Below, piece after piece: positions 48,178 to 59,243 of a stretch of DNA of 64,000 nucleotides (position 1 is its first letter; every line of letters starts with the position of its first letter). The DNA is from Trachythela sp. YZ-2020 (Eukaryota; Cnidaria; Anthozoa; Malacalcyonacea; Clavulariidae): assembly GCA_016169945.1 (NCBI GenBank), contig JADLSH010000073.1:2208501-2272500 (forward strand), written 5' to 3'. The notes beneath the pieces were generated by a model. That model was not told the DNA's origin. It did no database searches and saw nothing but the letters and a program-made list of their open reading frames with translations. The position numbers and the translations under genes were made by a program.

Positions 48178-48280
48178 ATTTTGTATTGGCGAATTTGTAT
48201 TGGCGAATTTGTATTGGCGAATTTGTATTGGCGAATTTAGATTTTGTATTGGCGAATCCGCATTTGTATTGGCGAATTTG
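48178..48280. repeat. Minisatellite, TGTATTGGCGAATT unit
   Basis: Six copies of a 15-16 bp unit TTGTATTGGCGAATT with two short interruptions (TAGATT, CCGCA). Confidence 0.9.
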
Positions 48281-49269
48281 TTCTTCACTACTTTTGCTTA
48301 TACAAAAATCTTCCTTGCGGTAAGGAATATGCATTTCTCAGGGGACGCGATCGGTGATGCTCAACAGAACAAAGTCCATTAGATTTAAACAGGAAAAGAG
48401 CCTTACGAGAACAAAAACTTGCCAAGTCTTGTGCACTTGTGGTTGTTACCAGCTATCTCTGTTATATTCCTTCTCTTGTCTGTTACTCATATTACAAAGA
48501 TGATCATGTGACGATCAAAATTTCCCTTAACTGGTCCATGACCGTTGCTGCGTTAAATTCAAGCCTTAATTCCGTCATTTTCTTCTGGAAAAGACCGTAG
48601 TTAAGAGGCGAAGCGTTGAATGTTTTGAAAAGCATTTTTCGTGAATAGGTTGGCCCCTTTTGCTTGGGGTCCAGTGAAGATTCCCGTCTCCGCTTTGACC
48701 ACTGGCGAAACATCCAACGGCAAACAAGAGTTGTTGTGAGCACTCAACTGTGCCAGATATATACTAAGCGAAAAATAACTAAAATTGCTATATTGACAGT
48801 AGCAAAGGCAGATGGGGTTTTACCTTCCTAAAACCTTTAACCTAAATTTTTAAATGTACCATCATAACACCTAATGATGACCGTTCATCCACGTACAATT
48901 TTGATATATATAATCTAGAGGCCTAAAATAAAATGCACCTGGCTTCTAGCAGGCTTCTAGCCCAATTGTTGTAAATATGTTATTTATTTCTTTTATTTGT
49001 AATTGTAATATTTTGGGCGAATTAGTAAATAATAATAATAAATAGCCCTCACATGTTTTTGTTTTGAAAGTTTGAATATAGATTTGCTGCCATGTTTTAA
49101 TTCCAGCTTACTAAATTATTTCAAGATAGTGCATGTCGGCAAAGTTTAACTAAACCACTCAAGCATAATTAAAACACTTTAAACTTACAATTTGAGACTC
49201 AGTTTTATTAAATGCGTCAAAGCAAAGCAAAACAATAGATTATCGTTCGTTTTTCAAGTCATGTTCATT
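48281..49269. other. Spacer with one unassigned minus-strand frame
   Basis: A minus-strand frame at 48743-48504 (79 codons, basic N terminus WSKRRRESS) could be part of the neighbouring BEL/Pao element. I cannot match it to a family. Nothing else is supported. Confidence 0.3.
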
Positions 49270-51410
49270 ATCGGCCATTGCTTGTGACCTACCACAACTG
49301 CCTTATAAAAAACATTTTAATGCCTCATACACCTTGCAAACATCAAGAATGTTTTACATCATTTCAATTTTCACACATATTTTTTTGTTGAAGTTGCAAA
49401 TTAATATTTCGTGTGTATAATTGAGAAATTTGCGTGTCAGTTGTCATGACCTGCTATATAAAACTTTTAACAAACCTTGTCAAAATACAGTATTGTTTTA
49501 AATTTCATATGCTTTTACATCTCTGAGTGGTGTAACTTGGCAGCGATAATTATCGCAATAGCGACAAAAAACTTTGTTGTAACTACGAAATTGTAGTATG
49601 TGCAGTGCAAACAATTTTTATTTTCATGTATTTCCATATTATTGCTTCCACGTCAATCGTTTGGCTCGCATTGCCGATGCTCGCTAATTTACAACCTGTT
49701 GTTTTCCTGTCACACTGAAACGACTTTTTGCCATTAGCAACTGATTCCTGTCACAAGTACAAACGCTCACGTCATTTGAAAAAGAAATTCATCTCAGTTT
49801 GATAAAGAAAATGTCGAGGTAAGTATATTATAGTTATGACTAGCATTCAATACAATTTATGCCTGCTTTTGCGACAATGACAGCATACACTGCATGTAAA
49901 CTGTATTCATTAGTCATATACATATAAGGGAGGTGTATAATTTTAAGCGAGAATTGCAGCTATTTGGCATTTTGCAATCGTAGAGAAACAAAATAAATTA
50001 AGGACAATTAGGTGTTACCTCAAGCTAATGAAATATATTTGCAAAAATGGAAGAAAAACAAAGTTCTTCTTTGAAATTGATCGATATAAAATAAGTGAAA
50101 TTAATATAAATGATACTTTAACTTTGAGAAACCAAGAATCTCTTTCTCGTACATGTTTAGCTTTGCCAAAATTGAAAGATATTTTTTATCAGAGAGTATA
50201 GTTTCCGCTACCGTTTCTGTCTCATATGGCCACAAATTTTTAAAGTGAAGTATATATTAGTTGAATTTAAGCAAGCTAAAATAATCTTTTTGGAAGATGT
50301 TTTCAGTTGGTGTAATGAGAAAAGAAAATATTACCTAAAAGGATGAATTTTTTTCACTTGCTGTCGTCAACATACTGCCTGAAATGGAGTAGCCTAGTTT
50401 AAAAGCGTCTTTTTGGCATCGTATGCATCGCGTGGTATCTGATGAAATGCAACGAAACAGTTAGATCATTACGTGCTCTGCTAATGTCGTTAGTGTATAT
50501 AGATTGTATTAATTATTTGAGGTCATCGCTTGTGACCTGCCACAAACTTTTAAAAAACATTTTAATACCTCATGCAAGCTGCTAAACGCCTTGCAAGTAT
50601 AGATAGATAGATAGATTTTTTATTTTTATTAAGTTCAAAAATTTGCAGCCTCTTACAAATCAGCTGAATTATATTCGAACTACATGACATTATTAATCAA
50701 ATAAATTAGGAAATGTACTAGCTGCGCTATATATACCAAGTTGGATTCGAAATATAAAAATTCATAACTATTTTACATTATAAATAAGAAATTTACTGTA
50801 GTCTATATACTCTAAACATATTAAGAAAAGTATTAATTATCCAAATATTTGTTATTAACATTTGTTGGTAAAAAGCTCTTCCGAAATCTGTCTGTTTTAC
50901 AAACTGAGTCTTTAAGGAAGGTATAAAGTATCATGTTTCCAGCAGAGAAGTCAAGATGTTTCATATCATTTCACAGTATACATCTTTGTGTTCAAGTTGC
51001 AAATATATAGCGTGTGTAATTGAGAAATTTGCTTGTCATGACCTGCTAAAAACTGCTCACGCCGCTAAAAGCCCTGTCAAAATACACTAGTGTTTCGAAT
51101 TTCCAATTTCATATGCTTTTACATCTCAGAGTCGATAAATATTGCGATAGCTACAAAAATCTTTATCATAATTATGGCATAGGACTATGGCAGTAGCCTA
51201 TGTGCGGTGCAAAAATGAACCAAAAAATCTAATTTCATATATTTTCCCTTCTAGTACTTCTATTCAATACCTGCATGTCAATCAATTGGCTCTCAATTGC
51301 TCTGAACATTTACATGTAACCTGCATGTTGTTTCGGCACTAGTTCTGTCACACTGAAACGATTTTTTGCCATTGAGTAAAATCCCGTCACAAATATCCCA
51401 TGCACCTTTG
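49270..51410. repeat. Diverged tandem duplication in the first intron and promoter region of the PAN-EGF gene
   Basis: Segment 49270-49800 recurs diverged at 50525-51400. Landmarks: GCTTGTGACCT, CATATGCTTTTACATCTC, GTCACACTGAAACGA and TTTTTGCCATT. The second copy contains an extra 355 bp (50601-50960) that begins with a (GATA)n tract and resembles a reversed LINE 3' end. The first copy directly precedes the start-codon exon, so the second could be a duplicated promoter or 5' exon. Confidence 0.7.
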
Positions 51411-53620
51411 AAATTATGAAATCTGTAAAGAGATATTATGATATAACTGAACAAACCTTCCTTAAAATTTAATGTGCTCCTTTACTCCCTTACGTTCCAG
51501 TTTTATTTCTTTATAGTTTTTGGTTGCTTCCAGCTAATATTCTTGTTCTGTTTTCGCGACTACCAGTTAGTACAGTGGGAAATGTAATTGTACACAGATA
51601 TCAAAACAAAGTTCTCGTTGGTCACATTTATCGTAACATCACGTCTCTAGATCCACAGAAATGCCTGGAGTCTTGTCTAGCGGAGTGTCGTTGTCTTTCG
51701 TTTCAAATTTGTGCTGCTTCTCAAGATTGTCAGTTGTCTTCGTCGAACAAAATGTTAAGCGAGTTTTCATTTGAAGATAGCAAAGACTGTGATTACATGG
51801 AGTTTCAATATAAAGATATAACGAAATCAAAGGTAAAGGCACTTCTATCCATTTCCTTTCAAGAAGCAAACCATTTCGAGCTGTTTTTGGATTCACATGA
51901 GTTAAGCGTAATTAATTTTTGCTACATGATCTTTTTCAGTAGATTGACAAATATAGTTATATATAAAGAGGCAAATATAATTATATAAATATGAATATGG
52001 TGTATTTGCGATAAAAATACTCACTTGCCATGGAATAGCCTGCAGTGCGGGGTCATGCGGTTTGACTTCCCAAACTCGCACAACTCCTGCACTGCAGGCT
52101 AACTATGAAAGTACTTACTTCCAAAGTTCTTGTAAAGAACATTTCTACTGGTTCTTGTTGTCACAAGGAAGATGCGATGAAATTTCCCACTAAAAGACCT
52201 TTAGCTGTTTCCTTAGAGTAAGCGCTTTTGTTTTCCGTTTGACCGCGATGTTCACAGAGTCAGGGGAGTAAAACTAACGTTCTAATAAATTATAATTCAA
52301 ATATTTGCCTTTGAATGACACCACGTTATATAATTTATATTAGAGAGCTTAAGAAAGCGACGTTTTTGATTCGTGAACGCCGACCGGAAGTAAATTGAGC
52401 CGTTATAGATGGCGACAGCCGTTCTTGTTTGAAATCACGAAAATGAAACCACGTTGACTTACTTGACTGCCGTTCTTGATTTCCAGCAAGAACTCTGACA
52501 CCATGTTTAACGCTTAAATAATATACGCGTGACGTCCTTGTTGTCAAAAACGTCGCTTGCTTAAGCTATTTATGAACTGTTGGCTGACACACAATGTTAT
52601 GTTATTTTCTTTGTCTGTAGGTCCGTGCAGAACAGTGTAGTCACATTCAATGTGTGACAGATATTAATTGCTGTCATTGACATTATGTTATACTATTTTC
52701 TTCTACTGTAGCTCCATAAAAACAGTGCAGTGACCGTCAGTGTATAACAGATATTAATTGCTGTCTGACACACAATATTGTATTATTTTCTTCCACTGTA
52801 GCTCCAGATCGGACAGTGCAGCCACGGTCAATGTATGGCAAATATCAATTGCTGTCTAACATCGACATCATGTTACCATGGTGGTACATGTATACCATCT
52901 TTGTCACAACACCAACGTTTTACTTGCAAATGCAGGCCAGGTTTCAAAGGGCAGTTTTGTGAAGAAAAAATGAAATCATGTCGTGATTACAAGCTCAAGG
53001 ATGGGAAACATGTTCCAGGGAGCTACACGGTTGTTGATAAAAATGGTAATCCCTATGTTGTGTTCTGTGCTTTTAATGAGATTGGTAAGACGATTTGGAC
53101 TCTCATTCAGTCATTCAGTCTGGAAAACAATGATACATTTGCAAGCCCATTTACCACCGATAATCCCAAAAATGAAGAGAATTTTACGTGGTACGATTAT
53201 CGACTCTCGTACGAACGAATGGCTTATATTCATAGACATTCTTTGAAATGGAGAATTACTTGCAACTATGAAACCCAAGGGTTATTATTCCATCATGATT
53301 ATGTTCGTGCTTTAATTTCAAAAATACCTCTTTTCACTTTATTCACCAACCATGGCGACTGTGTTCCTGTTCAACGTATTGTAATTCGTGGACACGGATG
53401 TAAGAATTGTAATGCTTCCATGATTCAATCAAATGAACTTCCTTTACATTTTGATGGATGGCAAACACGTGATTGCAGCGGCGTCAACATTCCTGGAACA
53501 AAGAACTGTGCTGGTGGGAAAAGGGAAGACAGCTTTGGAAATTACAAATGTATAAATCCCGCACACAGCTGTTCCTCTTCGCCGTCTGCGACAACACAAA
53601 CTTGGTTAGGTGGGGTTTAA
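49811..53620 (+). CDS. Secreted PAN/apple-EGF-fibrinogen-like protein
   Basis: Extracellular adhesion- or recognition-type protein. Model: exon 1 coding part 49811-49818 (ATGTCGAG|GTAAGT), exon 2 51517-51832 (after TTTATAG), exon 3 52802-53620. Phases match at both joins (2 then 0) and give 380 residues. The exon 1-2 join creates MSSFWLLPANILVLFSRLP, a convincing signal peptide. Next is a PAN/apple domain (LVGHIYRN, CLESCLAECRCLSFQICA, DCDYMEFQY), an EGF module (QCSHGQCMA, CYHGGTC, CKCRPGFKGQFCEE) and a region starting CRDYKLKDG, GSYTVVDKNGNPYVVFCAF, TIWTLIQSF that resembles the opening of fibrinogen-related domains. It ends with a Cys-containing, Ser/Thr tail. A polyadenylation signal AATAAA is at 53871. 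It lies wholly inside the hAT-bounded segment. Partners unknown. Confidence 0.75.
52580..52870 (+). repeat. Triplicated splice acceptor and exon start
   Basis: Three 90-91 bp units, each with a pyrimidine tract plus TGTAG and the start of exon 3; acceptors fall at 52621, 52712 and 52802. Units share ACAGTGCAG/AACAGTGTAG and ATTAATTGCTGTC. Units 1 and 2 soon meet stops in the exon frame (unit 2 through a 1-nt deletion); only unit 3 leads into the open exon. Confidence 0.85.
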
Positions 53621-54394
53621 ACCTGTTTCATTTATTTATCACTGCTTTCTGTGGAGAAGATAGAAATATTCACGTAATATATAACTTGGCTGTGGCTAAA
53701 ACCGTTGCATTCACTTGACTATTCAATTTGTAGGGAAACTGGTATTTTTATCGTAATATTAGGTGCCAGCATACAAATAATCATATTAACAAAAATCAAC
53801 GGCGAACCTGCATACAGCAACATACTGTATTACGAAATTCAAATACCAAATTCATTTCTAGACTAAATTCAATAAATACATGGCGACTCAGGCATAATGG
53901 CGACCCAGGCATATTGTTTTCCATATATGTAAGGCTTGCCTTGATTTCTACATACTATATTGGCCTGTATTAGTTTATTTTCATTTCGTATGACTGAAGA
54001 CTGCTGAATACCCCAACGAGCGCTGCTGAATACCCCAAGGAGCGAATTAGTCAAACAAATCGAGCCAATGAGTAAGGAGAATATTTCCTTTGCAGCCAAT
54101 CAGAACGCTCGAATATTGCCCAAATGAGTCAGACCCCCGCAAACTTTAGTCAAAATTCAAATGGACCAATCAAATGGCTAGAATCCGCCTCAGATTAGTC
54201 AAAACTCACGCAGATAACCGATATTTTGACTTTTTTACTGCAGGCTCGGCCGCTGCACGAAATTGATAACTGGAGTATTTTTTGAATATTAAGTATTTCA
54301 CTGTCGGCTGCCGCTGCATGAAATATTGCAACTGGACTATGTATTTTTATATGTGCGCAATTTTTACCTTAGTCGCGTGACTAGTTTGACTACC
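53621..54394. other. 3' flank of PAN-EGF gene to the hAT right end
   Basis: No gene. Contains a local direct repeat CTGCTGAATACCCCAA (54000, 54027) and several CCAAT motifs (AGCCAATCAGAACGCTC at 54095). Confidence 0.4.
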
Positions 54395-54759
54395 CCTAGA
54401 TCCGCCCCTGCGGCTGGTGTATATCCACATGTATCCTCACGGCGGTCAAGATGTTGCAATTGTACAACTTCTTGACAACCTCTGTTGATGTAAACGCAAT
54501 GAATTTTTTATTCATTCAAATAATCTTTTACCATTCTTGGTGGTTCGGTCAAAATCTCTACGGTCAGTTCATCGGCACACATAGGACATCTTTGGTAGTT
54601 CTCGAGATGTTTCGTAATACAAGCTCGACAAAAACAATGTTTATTTCTTGGACACAGGACCGGGTCTCTTAAAACATTGAAGCAAATCAAACAAAGGAAA
54701 TTTCGATTGACTGTGGTCTCGAGCCTTTCTTCGTCGTAACCTCGGATATATGACGCCAT

Positions 54760-55697
54760 ATTTCACGCCGTTCGTGTTTCGAATAATAAAGCAAGTTTTA
54801 TGTTGATGTCAGTCTCTTTATAGTACAAACCTCGGTATATAGACTGGATATAGATACAGTGTTCGTTCTTGGAGAATGTATGTGTTCGTACTTGCTTGAA
54901 ATCTTTGACAAAATGATCTGTTTAGAGTAGCAGACAAATATCGCTTCCGTACAAAGTGTTTTAAGCGTCTTCTCCAGACAGGAATTTGTCTGGCTTTGAA
55001 ATATAATCGGATTATCAGATGTCTTGTGCAGGGGCGCATATTAGGGGGGGTGTGGGGGGTGTGACCCCCACCCATAATTTGTGAATTTTCCAAAAAGTCG
55101 GTCCCAAATTGTAAAATTACACTACTTAATTCGGTCCGAGTTGGTCCGAAACATCCTGTCTAAAAAAACGATATAATAAACGATACAAAAATTGTCAATA
55201 GAAGAAATCAACATTGCAAAACCAGAGATATATTTTCTTCTTAAAGCAATATACTCAAATGTAAGATGACATAGCCATACACGACTGCGCAAAACCTCCT
55301 AACTTTTGCTCTGCCGCATTGTGCGTTCTATTTCCACGTCAGTATTCTCGAGTAAAATTAAGACAACTCTGTTGTAAAAATGCAGTTTCTAATAGGGTCT
55401 TTATGATGTTGAAGGTTACGTTTTGGGGGGAGTTTTCTTTAAATAACTGCATTTAAAGAAAATTGCAGAGAAATATTTGAATTCGAAACTGGAGTGTTTG
55501 AAATCTTATATATATTAATGAAAGGGCCTATAACGAAAGAGAAATATATTAATGAAAGGGCCTATAACGAAAGAGACTCTGAAAATGGCATTTCCGACGA
55601 TCTACAGACTCAAGATTTTCAAAAATTTTCCCGTCGGCGCCAACCTTGGTGGCGCCTCGTGGGAGTCTTTTAACAATCCTTCTACACCTCTAGCACT
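54760..55697. other. Intergenic between RING exon and esterase copy 2
   Basis: Contains the upstream region of the RING gene and a 34-bp tandem duplication (ATATTAATGAAAGGGCC unit) at 55510-55577. No other gene seen. Confidence 0.4.
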
Positions 55698-57103
55698 ACA
55701 TATATTTTTACATTAACTCATAATACATGTTTTGCTGTGGTCAAACAAATATAAAAAGTCGGACCCTGAACAATGGACACCCCTGGGCTTGTGACAAAAG
55801 GTCATAGCCTCATATTGATACTGGCTTGCAATTGGTTACGTTTTGTTAACAAGAATTTCGTAATTAATATATTTGAGAAGGGGTGGTTTATTTATTTTTC
55901 CGCAAAATGGTATGAATTTCATTATCAAGCCGGACATTTGCCTTGCTGAAGGGCACAGGTGCACTTCCATAAAGTATGAGACGCCGTTTGAGGCTTCTTC
56001 GAGAGTCTTTATATCTGCCTATGCTTAGCTCGCATTACTTCTAATTTATACACAGACAGTCATTTTCTGGTGCTTTTAATAACGAGGAGTTTCAAAGAAA
56101 GCAGCACAAGTGTAATTCCAGTGGCAATTAATGGAAATGACTGGAGGAGGCAAAATTGACAATTGCCATCAAAATATTCACCAGTTTCCAGGCTTTCTGA
56201 ATACGTGTGAACATTTGCATATTGCGCATGAACAATTCGTGAAAATCAACTGTAAACTTTACTCGCTGGCTCAGCGCTTAATAATTTATAGACTATAATA
56301 GCAATTGACAATGTTTGCGCACTTCAACCCCCTGTGTCCGGATCTAGGTTAAGGATTTATTGTTAAATCATTAACGTGTTCTATCTAAGGTCACGAAAGT
56401 CGTGTGAACATTTCAATAAAGTCAAATTTTCATTGTACTATTCTGCAGTCTGGCACCACCGGCGGCTGACACTTGATATTTAACTGACCAGATGTCTCGG
56501 CATTTTTCCCCATGTTTGTTTATGGTTTGTTCAAGCACGGTACAATGCATGTTTAACAGTTAATGTATGCATACCAATAATTAAATGTTTCACAATTATG
56601 AGTGTCAAAACGTATGAATGGAGGTACTGATGACAGATACACATGAAGTTGAATGTCATACAACCAAAAATAGAAAGTAAATTGATTTACTTTTTGAATT
56701 CTAGAACTTTTGTCCCGTTCCTTTCGTATAATTACATATACCCACTCGACAGTCAACACACGTTTACTGTCGTCCGCGGACAATAACTTTCAGTTTATCA
56801 AATAAGAAATAGCATAAATTGCAGCCATGGTAAGCCAGGCCTGTAGTATAAGGGAATTTCTTGTCGAACCACTCGTTACTTGTCGTTCAATAAATCCTTC
56901 AGGGTCCATCAGAAATTCACAATGTTTTTCACGTAATTTTATTCCAACGAGCATCTGAGAATAACTTTCCATATCCAGAAATTCTTCTTTACTATTGCTA
57001 TGTCGAGGCCATGTTGGTAAACTGTCGACCTTGTCTACCATAATCGGTAATTTTCTTGTGCCTAAATTTGGATCTCTGTAAAAAAGAAAGGGAATCAGTT
57101 GTA

Positions 57104-57372
57104 CAATCGTAGACAATTTTACTCGGACTAACATGGCAAAGAAAATATTTTTTTAAACATATTTATATATCCTTCATAAATTAGATCCCCCCTCCCCTGA
57201 AACAATGTTGGTGAACATTTCAGTCATTGTTGCGACTATTGCGATATTTGTACCAACAACATTGGTACGGGGGAGGGGGGGATTCGATTGTATATGCGTA
57301 TAAACAGTTGATTGACTTAAACTTGAGCCATTTTTAATCAGCGTCCGCATTTTTATTGTCTAGGATTGTAGC
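57104..57372. mobile_element. Small element with TACAATCNTAGACAAT termini, copy 2 only
   Basis: About 270 bp in the last esterase intron, absent at the matching place in copy 1 (1961). Left TACAATCGTAGACAAT and right ATTGTCTAGGATTGTA are inverse with one mismatch. The interior has two G-rich tracts. Non-coding. Confidence 0.65.
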
Positions 57373-57843
57373 CTTTAATCTGGGGAACTGTTACAATCGT
57401 TGGCGGTGTCGGACCGTTGGTACCACAATGGCTAGTATATATAGTGTGCGTGTTTGTACACCTTTCGACTCTTTCCATTTGCACTTATCAGATTAAAATT
57501 CCACTTAAAAATATCTAGAAAAGATCTAATTTTATTATACCAAAATTTTAACAAAGTATAACTAGAAACGAAGTGTAGTCGAAAAATGCACGAAAATGTT
57601 GAGGATCTAAATTTGTTCATTGGTGCATGCATATCTATAAATGTGCAATGTTATCTAAAGTCTAGAGAGACATTTGATTTCTAATATCTTTCCCAGTTTT
57701 GTTATCTCAGCATAACTTTGTATCCCTATCCCAAGTCCAGGATAAATGTTTTAATGAGTACCAAATTATTGGGAAATTAAGTCGACACCATTTTCGTTGA
57801 TAAAAGAAACCTACTCGTGTGTGCTAATCATCCTAACTTGCAC

Positions 57844-58776
57844 AACAGGTGGGAATTTTGTTTGAGCATGCGTTGGATTTCGCGCGGTTGTTAGAAATGA
57901 GACCTGGGGCGAGTAAACTCGGCTATTGAATTTCCGGGCGATTCTTACACATTTTGACCTAGTTTTTTCTACCTACCGAAATTATTTAATTGATTGATTG
58001 ACTGAGAGTGTAAGCAAATGAATAATAACTTTTAAAAATTTAAAAATTGCGTAAAGAAACATCTCTATACGTATCGGAGAAGATCGGAGACTCGGAAAAT
58101 CCCAGAAAATCACCAAAATTCGTACTAGCGCGAATTTTGATGTAAACAAATTCTTCCCCAATATAATGTATATGCTATTAGGGATATTTTAAACCGTATT
58201 TGGTTTTGAGGCTCTCGACAAAATTTTGAAATATTTGATTTCTTTATCATTATACTGTGCTGATTTTCACACCTTGAATTACTATTTACTATATTAGAGA
58301 AAAAAGGCAAAATATTCATATGATTTCAAAACTGCCCATTTTTCTGGAATCAATGGACTTTAATCTCTCAACCGATTCTCTTTAACACCAGCAAGAATAG
58401 CATAAACATAGGATTTCTGGCAGCATTTTCAAAGGTACTTTTGTGAACAATTTCAGATCACATAAATAGTGTTGCCGTTTTTGGTATCAGCGCGAATTTT
58501 TATATCTAAATTACTTTGATTAAGGGATTAAGAAAGCTTCAGACTACCGTTTAAGGATAGTCTCGTTTTGAGGCTCTCGGCTAGATTTTTTACAATCTTA
58601 AGTTGAAAATTTGGCATTTTCCTATTTTTCGAAAAATGCCGATTTGGCCGTACGAAATCTCACAGGTTTTGATAATGAGAAAACTATTATAGCAATTTTT
58701 GTAAAGAAACATGCGTTGAAAAACTACGTGTGCGCCCGCAATTTGTTGACCAGCGCTGGCCAAATTCCCACCTGTT
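57844..58776. mobile_element. 933-bp DNA element with 9-bp target duplication, copy 2 only
   Basis: Termini AACAGGTGGGAATTT and exact inverse AAATTCCCACCTGTT, flanked by AACTTGCAC at 57835-57843 and 58777-58785. Copy 1 has a single AACTTGCAC (2424-2432), an empty site. A 9-bp duplication suggests a Mutator-like element, but the superfamily is not certain. No transposase. Confidence 0.85.
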
Positions 58777-58989
58777 AACTTGCACTTGAAAGCTGAGTTG
58801 AATTACGAAGGACGCAGCCCGACTTTATCTAGTCAAAGGTCTATTAAATGCGCCTCTGGTCAGGGGGTGTAGTGGGGGAAGGGGGGGGGGGGGGCAACGG
58901 GGCTGAGCCATTCCATGTCGATATGATGGGGCTGAGCTACCCCCTGTAATTTTGCACGTTTCATAATCTTAACCTGGAATATTCTTTGA

Positions 58990-59243
58990 AACTGTAGTGT
59001 TAAAATGATTTAAGTAATCTCTATTTGATCACTTTGATTCTCATGTATGATCAGGGAGCACAGCTACGATGAAAGTGTTATCCCAACCAACCCTGCCAAC
59101 ATTACTTGCGGGAGGAAACCGGAGTACCTGGAGAAAACCCGCGACCTTCGGTAGAGTCCGCATGGAGAATCGAACCCACGATCTCATTCTCAGTCAGAGG
59201 TGACAAGCCCCTGCTCTGACGATTGCGCCACCGAAAGCCCCTG
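58990..59243 (-). repeat. tRNA-derived SINE, paralogous copy
   Basis: Same insertion as at 2660-2930, inherited by the locus duplication. It lacks about 37 bp between TCGGTAGAGT and CCGCATGG, consistent with a deletion between short direct repeats. Confidence 0.6.

Larger units (their letters stand above)
40691..54410. mobile_element. 13.7 kb segment with hAT-type ends and gene cargo
   Basis: Left end CAGGGGCGGATCTAGG (40691-40706) and right end its exact inverse (54395-54410), flanked by CGGCTGGT at 40683-40690 and 54411-54418. Sixteen-bp TIRs with an 8-bp duplication fit hAT. Excising it with one CGGCTGGT restores the frame of the RING-kelch gene across the zinc finger. Inside: a tyrosine recombinase gene, a LINE, a Penelope tail, a BEL/Pao remnant, minisatellites and a PAN-EGF gene. 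No hAT transposase (BED finger or hAT dimerisation region) was seen, so it is non-autonomous. It may have grown by later nested insertions after a smaller element landed. Confidence 0.85.
39435..54759 (-). pseudogene. RING-TRAF zinc finger-coiled coil-kelch protein, split by a 13.7 kb insertion
   Basis: Likely E3 ubiquitin ligase of an NRDP1-like RING/TRAF-finger type, with C-terminal kelch repeats for substrate binding. The 5' part 54759-54411 encodes the RING (FLCLICFNVL, HCFCRACI, RCPMC) and the start of the zinc finger (INRGCQEVV, DTCGYTPA). The 3' part 40682-39435 continues VCTNQGCVV, CPFRKLCHSC, a coiled coil (heptads around MEERIANVEKN) and about six kelch units (IIVAGGAG, VTIAGGK, LIVTGGQNG, VLIVGGS, IVVIGGA, IVVLGGV). 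Both parts plus one 8-bp duplication copy sum to 1597 bp, one over a multiple of three, about 531 codons. Lesions: TAA at 54510-54508 after YLNE, the insertion, and a +1 frameshift at 39755-39767. The third RING ligand position reads Asn instead of Cys. Confidence 0.85.

Noticed and set aside
40691..54410. Ordinary 14 kb intron between RING and kelch exons
   Set aside because: The junction falls inside a codon series of the zinc finger, the ends are exact transposon termini with an 8-bp duplication, and no splice donor or acceptor is needed to restore the frame.
49811..54410. Venom or toxin gene for the Cys-rich PAN-EGF protein
   Set aside because: The Cys patterns fit apple and EGF modules followed by a fibrinogen-like region; nothing points to a toxin family.
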